Assembly (NCBI RefSeq): GCF_008086045.1
Contig: NZ_VSEY01000047.1
Coordinates: 41,693 to 105,692, forward strand
From: Nonomuraea sp. PA05
GTDB taxonomy: Bacteria; Actinomycetota; Actinomycetes; Streptosporangiales; Streptosporangiaceae
Direction of reading: 5' to 3'
Length of the DNA stretch: 64,000 nucleotides
How positions within the stretch are numbered: the stretch's first letter is position 1; each line of letters starts with the position of its first letter. Positions 1 through 7,420 of the stretch are shown piece after piece. A program made the position numbers and the translations under genes. The notes under the pieces were generated by a model. It was given only the letters and a program-made list of their open reading frames with translations, made no database searches and was not told the origin of the DNA.

Positions 1-157
1 ACACGCGCTGGCACAAGCCCGCGGCGGCGAGGTCACGCAGGTCGCGGCGGATGCTGTCCTCGGAGATGCCGAGCTCGGCGGCGAGGTCCTTGGCGATGAT
101 CCGGCCGTCCTGGTGGAGGCGGTCCAGGAGCAGTTCACGGCGTTGGGCGGCCAGCAT
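1..157 (-). CDS. DeoR-family transcriptional regulator, N-terminal fragment (gene runs off the window)
   Basis: The 52 visible residues begin MLAAQRRELLLDRL and continue through IIAKDLAAELGISEDSIRRD, the classic DeoR-type winged helix-turn-helix (recognition helix around residues 28-45). DeoR proteins normally carry a C-terminal sugar-phosphate-binding domain, which would lie beyond base 1. The ATG at 155-157 is preceded by AAGGAG about seven bases away, so the start is well supported. It diverges from the signal peptidase gene at 250. The regulated pathway cannot be inferred because the effector domain and downstream genes are outside the window. Confidence 0.82.
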   Translation of the reverse strand, partial: MLAAQRRELLLDRLHQDGRIIAKDLAAELGISEDSIRRDLRDLAAAGLCQRV

Positions 158-228
158 GCACGTTTCTCCTTGTTTTTTCCGATTGTAGTGGCGCGTCGTG
201 ATGGTTCCGATCGCAGGCAGGGCCGCTT

Positions 229-245
229 GATCGTCTCCGACGATC
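229..245. promoter_or_regulatory. Inverted repeat before the signal peptidase gene
   Basis: GATCGTC-TCC-GACGATC is a perfect 7-bp inverted repeat ending five bases before the GTG start at 250, between the divergent DeoR-type and signal peptidase genes. It could be an operator (possibly for the DeoR-type protein) or a small leader hairpin over the ribosome-binding region. No convincing Shine-Dalgarno sequence lies between it and the start. Confidence 0.4.
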
Positions 246-249
246 TAGA

Positions 250-726
250 GTGAGGCCCGTGTGGTACGCGTTCATCGACGTCGCGGTGCTAGCCGTCGTC
301 GCGGTCGTCGCCCGGCGCCGTCTCGTCGTGGTCCAGGTGAGCGGTGTGAGCATGTCGCCGACCTACCGTCCGGGTGACCGGGTGCTGGTCCGCCGGACCG
401 GCGCGGTGCGGCGGGGCCAGGTGGTGGTCTTCGAGTCGACGCGGCCGTCGGGGTGGGGCACGGGCCCGCCGGCGCCTCCGTGGGCGATCAAGCGGGTGAC
501 CGCGCTGCCGGGCGACCCCGTTCCGGCCGACGTGGCGGAGGCGGTGGCGGCGAGGCCCGGCGCGTGCGTGCCCGAGGGTGCGCTCGTGGTGGTGGGGGAC
601 GGCACGTCGAGCGCCGACTCACGGGTGTACGGCTACCTGCCGGCCGACCGGCTGCTCGGCGTGGTGGTACGCAGGCTGTCCCCCGGCCCGCCGGCTGCTG
701 AGCGGTCGGGAGAAACGGCCTCGTAG
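250..726 (+). CDS. Signal peptidase I-like serine protease (S26)
   Basis: A 158-residue membrane-anchored S26 peptidase: one N-terminal hydrophobic segment (residues 7-21), then VSGVSMSPT with the presumed catalytic Ser34, the general-base Lys81 in WAIKRVTALPGD, and the GDGTSSADSR box near residues 117-126. Type I signal peptidases cut exported proteins after small residues (A-x-A) on the outer membrane face. This version is short and minimal. Its last 94 bp overlap the 3' end of the convergent exporter gene at 633-2525. Since the neighbouring locus makes a short Cys-rich peptide with an A-E-A stretch, it may be a dedicated leader peptidase (inference). Start is GTG at 250. Confidence 0.8.
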   Translation: MRPVWYAFIDVAVLAVVAVVARRRLVVVQVSGVSMSPTYRPGDRVLVRRTGAVRRGQVVVFESTRPSGWGTGPPAPPWAIKRVTALPGDPVPADVAEAVAARPGACVPEGALVVVGDGTSSADSRVYGYLPADRLLGVVVRRLSPGPPAAERSGETAS

Positions 727-2525
727 CCGTCGGGGGATCCGGTCGCGTAGCCGTCGGCCTGCAGCGTGAACAGGCGGGCGTACTCGCCGCCCATGGCCAT
801 GAGCTCGTCGTGCGTGCCGCGTTCCGCGATCCGCCCCTCGCTCAGCACCACGATGAGGTCGGCGGCGCGCACGGTGCCCAGCCGGTGCGAGATGAGCACG
901 CTCGTGCGCTCGCCCCGGTAGGCCCGCAGGCTGGTGTGCACCTCGTGCTCGGCCTGGGCGTCGAGACCCGAGCTGGGCTCGTCCAGGATGAGCAGGTCCT
1001 GGCGCTGCCGCAAAAACGCGCGGGCCAGCGCCAGGCGCTGCCACTGCCCGCCGGACAGGGAGACCCCGGCCTGCTCGTCGCGGTCGCCGAACAGGCGGCT
1101 GAGCATGGTGTCGTACCCGCGCGGCAGCGCGGTGATCGTCTCGTGGACGCCCGCGCGGCGGGCCGAGTCGCGGACCTGCTCGCCGTCCGCCGTCAGGTCG
1201 CCCAGCCCGATGTTCTCGGCGGCGGTGAGGTCGTAGTCCATGTAGTCCTGGAACACCGCGCCGATCCGGCCGCGCAGGTCGGCCGGGTCCGCGTCGCGCA
1301 GGTCCACCCCGTCCCAGGTGAGGCGTCCGCGGATCGGGTCGTACATCCGGCACAGCAGCTTGACCAGGGTGCTCTTGCCCGCGCCGTTCACCCCGACGAG
1401 GGCCACCGTCCGGCCGGAGGGGATGAACAGGTCCACCCCGCGCAGGATCCAGGGGTGCTCCTCGCTGTAGCGGAACCACACGTCGCGCAGCTCGATCCCG
1501 TCGCGCAGCGCGGGCAGCGCGGCGGGCTCGCGCGGAACGGGCAGGTCGGGCTCGGCCGCCACCACGTCCGTGTAGTGGCCGAACATCAGCAGCGCGTTGT
1601 GCACGTCCGCCCACTGGCTGACGATCGCGGTCAGTGCCGCCTGCACGCCCGCGACGGCGGCGACGAAGACCGTCACGTCGCCCACGCTGATGCCGCCAGA
1701 GGCGGCGCTGAGGATGGCCCACAGCAGCCCGCCGGCCGCGACGACGCTCCCGAGCAGCGCCATCACGCCCTGGCTGCGCAGGGCACGGCGGTCCACGTCG
1801 CGTTCGGCCCGGTTGATGCCGCGCACCTCGTCAAGCATCCGGTTGCGCAGGTGGTCGCCCAGGCCGAACAGCCGCACCTCCTTGGCCGCCTCCGGCCGGG
1901 TGAGCAGGTCGCCGTAGAACACCTGGCGCCGCATGGCGGGCGTGATGTCCCACATGACCTCGGCGCGCTTGCGGCTGAGCACGAGCTGGATGCGTACGGA
2001 GGGCAGCGCGGCGACGACGATGACGGCGACCATGAGCGGGTTGACGGCGGCCAGGGTGACGGTGAAGCCCGCGAGGGTGATGACCGCCTGGCCGATCGCC
2101 AGCGCGCCGACGACCAGGCGGTCCGGCGCGCTGTGACTCGACTCGTACGCCAGCCGCAGCGTGTCGTGGAAGCCCGGCGTCTCGAACCGGCTGAGCCCGG
2201 GATGGCGGTTGACCGCCCGGAACAGCCGGTCGTAGATGAGCAGGCAGATCGACCTGCGCAGTTGCGCCTTGGCGTAGTCGGACACGTGCGGCAGCACGAT
2301 GACGGCCAGGCCGCTGAGGGCGAGCCCGCACGCCGCCGGCGCGAGCGCGGCGAACCCGTCGCCCCTGACGAGCGCGTCGAGGACGAGTTTCGTCAGCCAG
2401 GCGGTCGCGACCGGCGCCAGCCCGCCGAGTACGCCGAGGACGGCCGCGCCGACGGCGGCCACCGGGTGGGCCTTCCAGGCGAGGGCGGCGGCGACGCGGA
2501 TCCGGCCGGGCATGGGGGTCGCCAT
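633..2525 (-). CDS. ABC exporter, fused permease and ATPase
   Basis: A 630-residue half-transporter: six-helix exporter-type membrane domain (about residues 10-320), then an ATPase with Walker A GVNGAGKST, signature SLSGGQWQRLALARAF and Walker B LLILDEPSS. There is no N-terminal C39 peptidase domain, so if it exports a peptide, leader removal must be done elsewhere. It starts six bases after the stop of the redoxin gene, and the order peptide, MauE-like, redoxin, exporter looks like one transcript. The last ~45 residues are a low-complexity tail encoded opposite the signal peptidase gene. Probable role is secretion of the 46-residue peptide (inference from context); a general lipid or drug exporter is the alternative. 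Confidence 0.9.
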   Translation of the reverse strand: MATPMPGRIRVAAALAWKAHPVAAVGAAVLGVLGGLAPVATAWLTKLVLDALVRGDGFAALAPAACGLALSGLAVIVLPHVSDYAKAQLRRSICLLIYDRLFRAVNRHPGLSRFETPGFHDTLRLAYESSHSAPDRLVVGALAIGQAVITLAGFTVTLAAVNPLMVAVIVVAALPSVRIQLVLSRKRAEVMWDITPAMRRQVFYGDLLTRPEAAKEVRLFGLGDHLRNRMLDEVRGINRAERDVDRRALRSQGVMALLGSVVAAGGLLWAILSAASGGISVGDVTVFVAAVAGVQAALTAIVSQWADVHNALLMFGHYTDVVAAEPDLPVPREPAALPALRDGIELRDVWFRYSEEHPWILRGVDLFIPSGRTVALVGVNGAGKSTLVKLLCRMYDPIRGRLTWDGVDLRDADPADLRGRIGAVFQDYMDYDLTAAENIGLGDLTADGEQVRDSARRAGVHETITALPRGYDTMLSRLFGDRDEQAGVSLSGGQWQRLALARAFLRQRQDLLILDEPSSGLDAQAEHEVHTSLRAYRGERTSVLISHRLGTVRAADLIVVLSEGRIAERGTHDELMAMGGEYARLFTLQADGYATGSPDGYEAVSPDRSAAGGPGDSLRTTTPSSRSAGR

Positions 2526-2530
2526 GCCGG

Positions 2531-3067
2531 TCAGACGCTCGCGGGGATCGGGAGCTCGTCCGTGGAGTGCGCCGACGCCGTCACGGCGCCCGCGCCGTCC
2601 ACGAGGTAGAAGCCGGGGAACGGCGGGCGTCCGAAGGCCGTGTACAGCCGGCCGTCGCGCTCCTCGGTGACCACGGTCGCCAGGGCGGCGAGGGCGGTGG
2701 TGAACGTCTCCGCCTTCGGCCCGCCGCCCACGACCAGCGCCAGGACACGGCCGCGGCCCAGGTGGCGGACCCGCTCGGCGAACTCGGGCAGGTGTTCGTC
2801 GCAGGCGGAGCAGTCGGTGGAGAACATGCCGACGACGGTCGTGCCGCCTGCGGCTTCGAAGGTGGCCCGGCTGACGGCCGCGCCGGTGGTGTCCGTCGCG
2901 GTGAAGTCAGGGAGTCTGGTGCCCGGCGGGGTGAAGGCGGGCGGCGAGACCACGGCCCGCAGGACGTTCGCGTGCTCGCGCAGGCGGCGGACCACGGCCA
3001 GCAGCAGCAACAGGTTGACGGCGCTCAGCAGGCCGACGAAGACGACGGCGGCCACGAGGAAGGACAT
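2531..3067 (-). CDS. MauD/TlpA-like membrane-anchored redoxin
   Basis: 178 residues: an uncleaved N-terminal transmembrane segment (about 4-27), then a thioredoxin-fold domain with the motif FSTDCSAC (Cys86, Cys89), the redox-active CxxC expected in TlpA/MauD-type proteins. The fold should face outside. In methylamine dehydrogenase biogenesis MauD and MauE are both required to form the disulfide-rich light subunit. Here the same pair sits directly downstream of a gene for a short peptide with four cysteines. AAGGGA five bases before the ATG supports the start. Probable role: forming, reducing or shuffling disulfides of the exported peptide (inference). Confidence 0.85.
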   Translation of the reverse strand: MSFLVAAVVFVGLLSAVNLLLLLAVVRRLREHANVLRAVVSPPAFTPPGTRLPDFTATDTTGAAVSRATFEAAGGTTVVGMFSTDCSACDEHLPEFAERVRHLGRGRVLALVVGGGPKAETFTTALAALATVVTEERDGRLYTAFGRPPFPGFYLVDGAGAVTASAHSTDELPIPASV

Positions 3068-3083
3068 CGGCGTCCCTTACGGT

Positions 3084-3641
3084 TCAGCGAGGCGGGGGTG
3101 GGACCGGGTTCAGGAGGTCGGCGAGGTCGTCGGTGAAGACGGCGAACAGCGCGATCAGGCCGCCGGCGGCGAGTGCCAGGACCGCTCCGGCGGGGTGCGT
3201 CTGCGCGCCCGCCTGCGCGGACGAGGCCTGTGCGAACGAGGCTGCCAGGCCGGTGACGGCCACCGCGATCAGGACGGCGTTGCGGACGAGGTGCCGGCTG
3301 CTCAACGGCGCCGACGAGGTGCTGAAGCAGTTGCAGGGGGTTCGGCTGCCCGAGCGGAGCGCGTACCGGATGCCGAGGGAGAAGGCCAGCAGCACGGCAC
3401 CGGCCAGGCCCAGCCCGGCCGGTGCTGTGAACTCCGTCGTCAGCAGCAGGACGGTGGCCGATTCAACGGCGACCACCGTGGCGGGCAGCGCGGCCTGAAC
3501 CCGGCCGCGCGGCAGCGGGACGAGCGCCGGCACCGATCGCCGGAACGCCTCGAACGCCTCCCGCCCGCGCACCTTGCCGGCCACCGCCGCCAGGAAGACG
3601 ATCCCCAGGGCGCAGCGGGCGGCCAGCGCGACGTACTCCAT
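3084..3641 (-). CDS. MauE-like integral membrane protein (DoxX/MauE family)
   Basis: 185 residues with about four to five membrane segments and the MauE signature RSGSRTPCNCFSTSSAPLSS, which holds Cys103 and Cys105 in a C-x-C motif. MauE-type proteins are thought to pass electrons across the membrane to or from a MauD-type partner, much as DsbB or CcdA do. It lies between the Cys-peptide gene (25 bp upstream) and the redoxin gene (16 bp downstream), so co-transcription is likely. No methylamine dehydrogenase structural genes are present, so methylamine catabolism is not its job here. Confidence 0.85.
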   Translation of the reverse strand: MEYVALAARCALGIVFLAAVAGKVRGREAFEAFRRSVPALVPLPRGRVQAALPATVVAVESATVLLLTTEFTAPAGLGLAGAVLLAFSLGIRYALRSGSRTPCNCFSTSSAPLSSRHLVRNAVLIAVAVTGLAASFAQASSAQAGAQTHPAGAVLALAAGGLIALFAVFTDDLADLLNPVPPPPR

Positions 3642-3666
3642 GCCGCTGATCCGTTCGGCCGGAGGC

Positions 3667-3807
3667 TCAGCGGCAGTAGGTCTTGCCGGCGTAGATGCAG
3701 CAGCGGATGCCGGTCGAGGTCCACCAGCAGGGCTCGGCCTCGGCGGTGGTGGTGGGCAGCAACCTGCTCAGCAGCCGATCGCTCATCTCGTTGAGTGCAC
3801 GGAACAC
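3667..3807 (-). CDS. 46-residue Cys-rich peptide, candidate secreted peptide precursor
   Basis: A GTG start at 3805-3807 is preceded by GAGGAGG six bases upstream, the best ribosome-binding site in the region. The first 24 residues (MFRALNEMSD... to ...TAEA) are charged/amphipathic and lack a classical signal-peptide core. The last 20 residues, CWWTSTGIRCCIYAGKTYCR, contain four cysteines (27, 36, 37, 45), two tryptophans and a vicinal Cys pair. A22-E23-A24 fits an A-x-A cut site, which would release a 22-residue product starting EPCWW. It is the first gene of an apparent operon with MauE-like, redoxin and ABC-exporter genes. No lanthipeptide, lasso, radical-SAM or YcaO enzyme is nearby. I recognise no named family. 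Confidence 0.75.
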   Translation of the reverse strand: MFRALNEMSDRLLSRLLPTTTAEAEPCWWTSTGIRCCIYAGKTYCR

Positions 3808-3941
3808 AGGGATCCTCCTCTTGTGCGAGCCGGCGGTGGGGGAATGCCAGCTAAAGGCCGACATACGCGATTTGGGTGATCAGCGCCGCCGACACCTGGA
3901 CAATAACCACGGATGATCAACTGAAGTAAGCAGTCGGGGCC

Positions 3942-3975
3942 GACAGCAAGCTGCAATGCCGTGCAGCTTGCTGTC
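3942..3975. promoter_or_regulatory. 13-bp perfect inverted repeat in the divergent peptide/LuxR promoter region
   Basis: GACAGCAAGCTGC and GCAGCTTGCTGTC flank an 8-base spacer (3955-3962). The element lies 50 bp before the LuxR-type gene and 134 bp upstream of the peptide gene start, within the only non-coding stretch of the locus (3808-4025). It may be the operator of the LuxR-type regulator, or a 5'-UTR hairpin. There is no T-run on either side, so a simple terminator is less likely. Confidence 0.55.
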
Positions 3976-4025
3976 ACAGGCGCACCACCAGCCGCGCCGG
4001 CCCCTTTCGCTACATCGGGAGCCAC

Positions 4026-4952
4026 ATGAGCCTCAGCAGTCTCGGACTGACCGACTTCGAGGAGATCGTTTACCACGACCTCCTGTGCGGCCGCGAAACG
4101 ACGGCGTGCGACCCGGACGGCCTGCGAGCCGCGCTGCAGCGGCTCTCGGCGCTCGGCCTCATCCGCTTCGACCCTGCGGGCCGGCCCGTCGCCGTCGAGC
4201 CGGAGATCGGGATCAGCCGCCTCATCCGGCGGCGGCTGCTGGAGACGAACGCCGAACAGCGCCGCATCTCGGCGGCGTGGGAGGCGGTGCACCTGCTGAG
4301 CGCGCAACAGCGCGGGCCCGACCGCACGGTCGCCGTCGAGCAGATCGACGGCGCCGACCGGATCAACGAACGCATCTGGTCACTGGCGCTCGACGCGCAG
4401 GAGGTGCTGGCCATGCAGCCAGAACGCTACCAGCCGTGCCTCGGCAGGCTGCCCGTCCACCTCCAGCGGCTCGGGGAGGGCGCCCGCTGGCGCACCATCG
4501 TCTCCCGGCAGAGCCTGCTCGACCCGGAGCTCATGGAGTACTGCGTCACGCTGCACCGCGCCGGCGACCACCACCGGCTCGTCGACGACGACGGGCAGCA
4601 GATGGTGATCGTCGACCGTTCGGTGGTCTTCGTCCCCAGCGAGCCCGGCGGCGGCGAGCGGAGCGCGTTGATGATCTCGCAGGCGGGGGTCGTGGCGACG
4701 ATGGCGGACCTGTTCGAGCGCGTCTGGGCCAACGCGCAGGACCTCGAACCCCGCGACGCGCCCGACCTGACCATGCGCGAGCGGCGGGTGCTGTATCTGC
4801 TGGCCGGCACCCGTAAGGACGAGGTGGCGGCCAGGGAGATGGGGGTGAGTCTGCGGACGTACCGGCGGCACGTGGCCGAGCTGCTCGAACGGCTCGGCGC
4901 CGCCAATCGGTTCCAGGGGGCTCTGCTCGCCAAGCAGCAGGGGTGGATCTGA
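4026..4952 (+). CDS. LuxR-type helix-turn-helix regulator
   Basis: 308 residues. The C-terminus (about 245-300, LTMRERRVLYLLAGTRKDEVAAREMGVSLRTYRRHVAELLERLGAANR) is a GerE/LuxR DNA-binding domain. The N-terminal ~75 residues look like a TrmB-type winged helix, and the middle resembles a phospholipase-D-like/TrmB effector region of unknown ligand. This architecture is common for cluster-linked actinomycete regulators, and no receiver aspartate region is seen. It is divergent from the Cys-peptide operon, with a long inverted repeat in between, so it most likely controls that operon (inference). Confidence 0.82.
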   Translation: MSLSSLGLTDFEEIVYHDLLCGRETTACDPDGLRAALQRLSALGLIRFDPAGRPVAVEPEIGISRLIRRRLLETNAEQRRISAAWEAVHLLSAQQRGPDRTVAVEQIDGADRINERIWSLALDAQEVLAMQPERYQPCLGRLPVHLQRLGEGARWRTIVSRQSLLDPELMEYCVTLHRAGDHHRLVDDDGQQMVIVDRSVVFVPSEPGGGERSALMISQAGVVATMADLFERVWANAQDLEPRDAPDLTMRERRVLYLLAGTRKDEVAAREMGVSLRTYRRHVAELLERLGAANRFQGALLAKQQGWI

Positions 4953-4982
4953 GCCTGAGACGAACCCATTCCCTACGTTTCG

Positions 4983-5465
4983 ATGGTGGTGCTCGGTGGC
5001 GCGCTGGCCACGATGACGCTGGTGATGCGGGCCGACGAACGCACGTCCGTCGTCCGCGTCATCAAGCAGGTCGGCGCCGGTCAGCCCTTCGGCCCCGACG
5101 CGCTGCAGGAGGCGCGCGTCGCCGACGACGGAGCCGCGTACTGGCCCTGGCCGGAGCGCGAGAAGGTGGCGGCGGCCGTGGCGACGGTCACGGTGCTGCC
5201 GGGCACGTTGCTCACCTGGCCGATGATCACGGGTGGTGACGGCGGTGCGGTCGCGGGGCGGGCGGTCAGGGTGGGGCTGGCGCTCAAGCCCGGCCAGGCG
5301 CCCTATGACCTGCAGCGGGGGGAGCGGGTTCAGCTCATCCACGTGCCAGGCCGCAGGCAGGCTTCCGACGTGCCGGTTCTGGTGGCGGAGGAGGCGATCG
5401 TGGACGGCGTTAGCTACACGTCCGGGTCGGCCGATGTGGCATCGCCCGGGCATGCCGCGCTGTAA
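4983..5465 (+). CDS. SAF-domain-like protein, possibly N-terminally shortened
   Basis: 160 residues. It begins with a short hydrophobic stretch (MVVLGGALATMTLVM) and continues with a segment resembling the SAF fold of FlgA/RcpC-type proteins: VIKQVGAGQPFGPDALQEARVA, then VATVTVLPGTLLTWPMI and a C-terminal beta-rich part. In actinomycetes such proteins usually have a complete transmembrane anchor preceded by a basic cytoplasmic tail; here an in-frame stop at 4956-4958 prevents a longer N-terminus and no good ribosome-binding site precedes the ATG. Function is unknown. Its 3' end overlaps the convergent gene at 5410 by 56 bp. Confidence 0.55.
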   Translation: MVVLGGALATMTLVMRADERTSVVRVIKQVGAGQPFGPDALQEARVADDGAAYWPWPEREKVAAAVATVTVLPGTLLTWPMITGGDGGAVAGRAVRVGLALKPGQAPYDLQRGERVQLIHVPGRRQASDVPVLVAEEAIVDGVSYTSGSADVASPGHAAL

Positions 5466-5847
5466 GCTCCGCCCAACGCCCGGCGCTGCCCTCCGGCAGT
5501 CCGGCCGCAAGCCCGCTCACCTGGACATCCCGCCAGCCGTCGCGCTCTGATCGGTGGGGTTCGGCGCCGCCGCGCTGGACGAGCACCAGTGCGGTGGCGA
5601 TGAAGCCCTCCATGAGGGCGTGCAGGATGGGATGGTTCGTCCGCTCGTAGCGCTCGACCAGGGCGCTCACGAAGGCGGTGAAGACCTCCAGGTCGATCCG
5701 GCACTCGTCGTTCTCCATCGGCCCGAGCCCGGTAGGGAGGCCCGTTTCCGGTGCGAGGGCGTCGGCTGATCGCAGGAACAGCGCGGACACCCCGTTCGAC
5801 GGGTTCCAGAGGACTTGCTCGCCGACCTGGTAATACTGGCTCACCAC
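5410..5847 (-). CDS. DUF6086-like small protein
   Basis: 145 residues starting MVSQYYQVGEQVLWNPSNGV and containing GLGPMENDECRIDLEVFTAFVSALV. This resembles a small actinobacterial family of unknown function that I recall as DUF6086; the assignment is from memory of the VLWNPSNG and DECxIDLxxF motifs. It is probably cytoplasmic, with no membrane segment or signal peptide. The C-terminal ~35 residues are low complexity and overlap the neighbouring gene, so only the first ~100 residues look conserved. The neighbours suggest no pathway. Confidence 0.65.
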   Translation of the reverse strand: MVSQYYQVGEQVLWNPSNGVSALFLRSADALAPETGLPTGLGPMENDECRIDLEVFTAFVSALVERYERTNHPILHALMEGFIATALVLVQRGGAEPHRSERDGWRDVQVSGLAAGLPEGSAGRWAELTARHARAMPHRPTRTCS

Positions 5848-5920
5848 ACCTCCTGCCGGGAATGCCTGTCATCCGCCCATGATGAGCCCGACGATAGCCG
5901 CGAAGCCAGCGGACGCCCGG

Positions 5921-6973
5921 TCAGCTCGCGGCGGCGCGATCCCCCACGGGGCGGCGGCGCAGGGCGGGGTCGATCAAGGGGGCCGGGCTCCAGAGGCCGA
6001 CCGGGTGGTAGATGTTGGTGCCGGGCGGGACGAGCTCGTCGATCCGGTCGAGCACGCTGTCGTCGAGCACCAGCGAAGCCCCCTTCAGCAGGCCTTCGAG
6101 CTGCTCCATGGTGCGCGGCCCGAGGATGACCGAGGTGACGGCCGGGTGGGACGCGGCGAAGGCGATGGCCAGCGCGGGCAGGGTGCAGCCGATCTCGTCC
6201 GCCAGTTTCACCAGCTCCTCGACGACGTCCAGCTTGGCCGCGTTGACCGGGATGGACGGGTCGAAGCGTTCCGGCGCGCGGGCGGCGCGGCCCTGCGCCA
6301 GGTCGACGTGCCGGCCCTTGCGGTAGCGGCCGGTCAGGAAGCCCCAGCCGAGCGGGCTGTAGGTGAGCACGCCCAGGCCGAGCCGCTGCGCGGTGGGCAG
6401 GACGTCGCCCTCGATGCCTCGGGCCAGGATGTTGTACGGCGGCTGCTCGGTGCGGAAGCGGTAGAGGCCGCGCTGCCGGGCCACGTGGTAGGCCTCGACC
6501 GTCTCGTGGGCCGGGAAGGCGGAGCTGCCGAAGGCGCGGATCTTGCCCTGCCGCACCAGGTCGGTCAGGGCGGAGAGGGTCTCCTCGATGTCGGTGCGGT
6601 GGTCGGGGCGGTGGATCTGGTAGAGGTCGATCCAGTCGGTACGCAGCCGCTTGAGGCTCGCCTCGACCTCGCGCACGATCCAGCGCCGCGAGTTGCCGCC
6701 CCTGTTGGGCCCCTCCCCCATCGGGAAGTGCACCTTGGTGGCCAGGACGACGTCGTCCCGCCGCCCCTGCAGCGCCTTGCCGACGATCTCCTCGGACTCG
6801 CCCGCCGAGTACATGTCGGCGGTGTCGACGAAGTTGATGCCGTGGTCGAGGGCGGTGTGGATGATGCGGATGCTGTCTTCGTGGTCGGGGTTGCCGGCCG
6901 AGCCGAACATCATGGTGCCCAGGCAGTGGGTGCTGACCTCGATACCGGTGCCGCCGAGGATGCGATGTCTCAT
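5921..6973 (-). CDS. Aldo/keto reductase
   Basis: 350 residues with the aldo/keto reductase TIM-barrel signatures: DTADMYSAGESEEIVGKAL (catalytic Asp and Tyr), LATKVHFP (Lys) and WIDLYQIHRPD (His), so the Asp-Tyr-Lys-His tetrad is complete. The C-terminal half has the NADPH-binding SVILGPRTMEQLEGLL region. It should reduce carbonyl compounds with NADPH in the cytoplasm; the natural substrate is unknown. It diverges from a MerR-type regulator gene with an 18-bp inverted repeat between them, so MerR control in response to an electrophile or aldehyde is plausible. No ribosome-binding site is evident; the transcript may be nearly leaderless. Confidence 0.9.
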   Translation of the reverse strand: MRHRILGGTGIEVSTHCLGTMMFGSAGNPDHEDSIRIIHTALDHGINFVDTADMYSAGESEEIVGKALQGRRDDVVLATKVHFPMGEGPNRGGNSRRWIVREVEASLKRLRTDWIDLYQIHRPDHRTDIEETLSALTDLVRQGKIRAFGSSAFPAHETVEAYHVARQRGLYRFRTEQPPYNILARGIEGDVLPTAQRLGLGVLTYSPLGWGFLTGRYRKGRHVDLAQGRAARAPERFDPSIPVNAAKLDVVEELVKLADEIGCTLPALAIAFAASHPAVTSVILGPRTMEQLEGLLKGASLVLDDSVLDRIDELVPPGTNIYHPVGLWSPAPLIDPALRRRPVGDRAAAS

Positions 6974-6990
6974 GCTTCGGAACCGTAGAA

Positions 6991-7008
6991 CCTAGAGCCG
7001 ACTCTAGG
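6991..7008. promoter_or_regulatory. Probable MerR operator
   Basis: CCTAGAG-CCGA-CTCTAGG is a perfect 7-bp inverted repeat midway between the divergent aldo/keto reductase (start 6973) and MerR-type (start 7023) genes. MerR regulators typically bind such a dyad inside an over-long promoter spacer, and this is the only dyad in the 49-bp gap. It could serve both promoters. Confidence 0.65.
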
Positions 7009-7022
7009 GCAAACTGGGCCGC

Positions 7023-7418
7023 ATGTCGGGTTTGAGCATCGGCCAGGTCGCCGAGCGCACCGGGCTCAGCGTGCACACGCTCCGCTTCTACGAGCGGGAG
7101 GGGCTGCTGGCCCAGCCGGTGAGCCGGGGGGTCGCGGGGCACCGGGTCTACAGCGAGGACGACATCGGCTGGCTGGGTGTGTGCATGCGGCTGCGGGCGT
7201 CCGGCATGCCGTTGACCGACATCCGGCGCTACACCGAGCTGGTCAGGGCCGGGCAGGGCAACGAGGTGGAGCGGCTGGAGGTGCTGCGCGAGCATCGGGA
7301 TCGGGTGGTCGCGCAGATGCGTGAGCTGGACGAGTGCCTCAAGCTGATCTCCCACAAGGTGGCGATCTACGAGGGTCGTCTGGGTCTGCGGGACGGCGTC
7401 ACGGAGTGCACGCCCTGA
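7023..7418 (+). CDS. MerR-family regulator
   Basis: 131 residues: winged HTH (SIGQVAERTGLSVHTLRFYEREGLL, residues 4-28, with RVYSEDDIGWL following), then a coiled-coil dimerisation helix (about 75-120). There is no C-terminal metal-binding Cys pair and no large drug-binding domain, so it belongs with the small MerR proteins that guard an adjacent oxidoreductase. It is divergent from the aldo/keto reductase gene and shares the 6991-7008 dyad. The ATG follows the preceding promoter region closely and lacks a clear ribosome-binding site. Confidence 0.9.
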   Translation: MSGLSIGQVAERTGLSVHTLRFYEREGLLAQPVSRGVAGHRVYSEDDIGWLGVCMRLRASGMPLTDIRRYTELVRAGQGNEVERLEVLREHRDRVVAQMRELDECLKLISHKVAIYEGRLGLRDGVTECTP

Positions 7419-7420
7419 CG

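Noticed and set aside
3667..3807. Calling the Cys-peptide a lanthipeptide or lasso precursor
   Set aside because: No LanB/LanM/LanKC, cyclase or lasso B/C enzymes are nearby; the locus encodes redox and transport proteins only.
3667..3864. 65-residue version of the Cys-peptide
   Set aside because: The longer start has no good ribosome-binding site; GTG at 3807 is preceded by GAGGAGG with ideal spacing.
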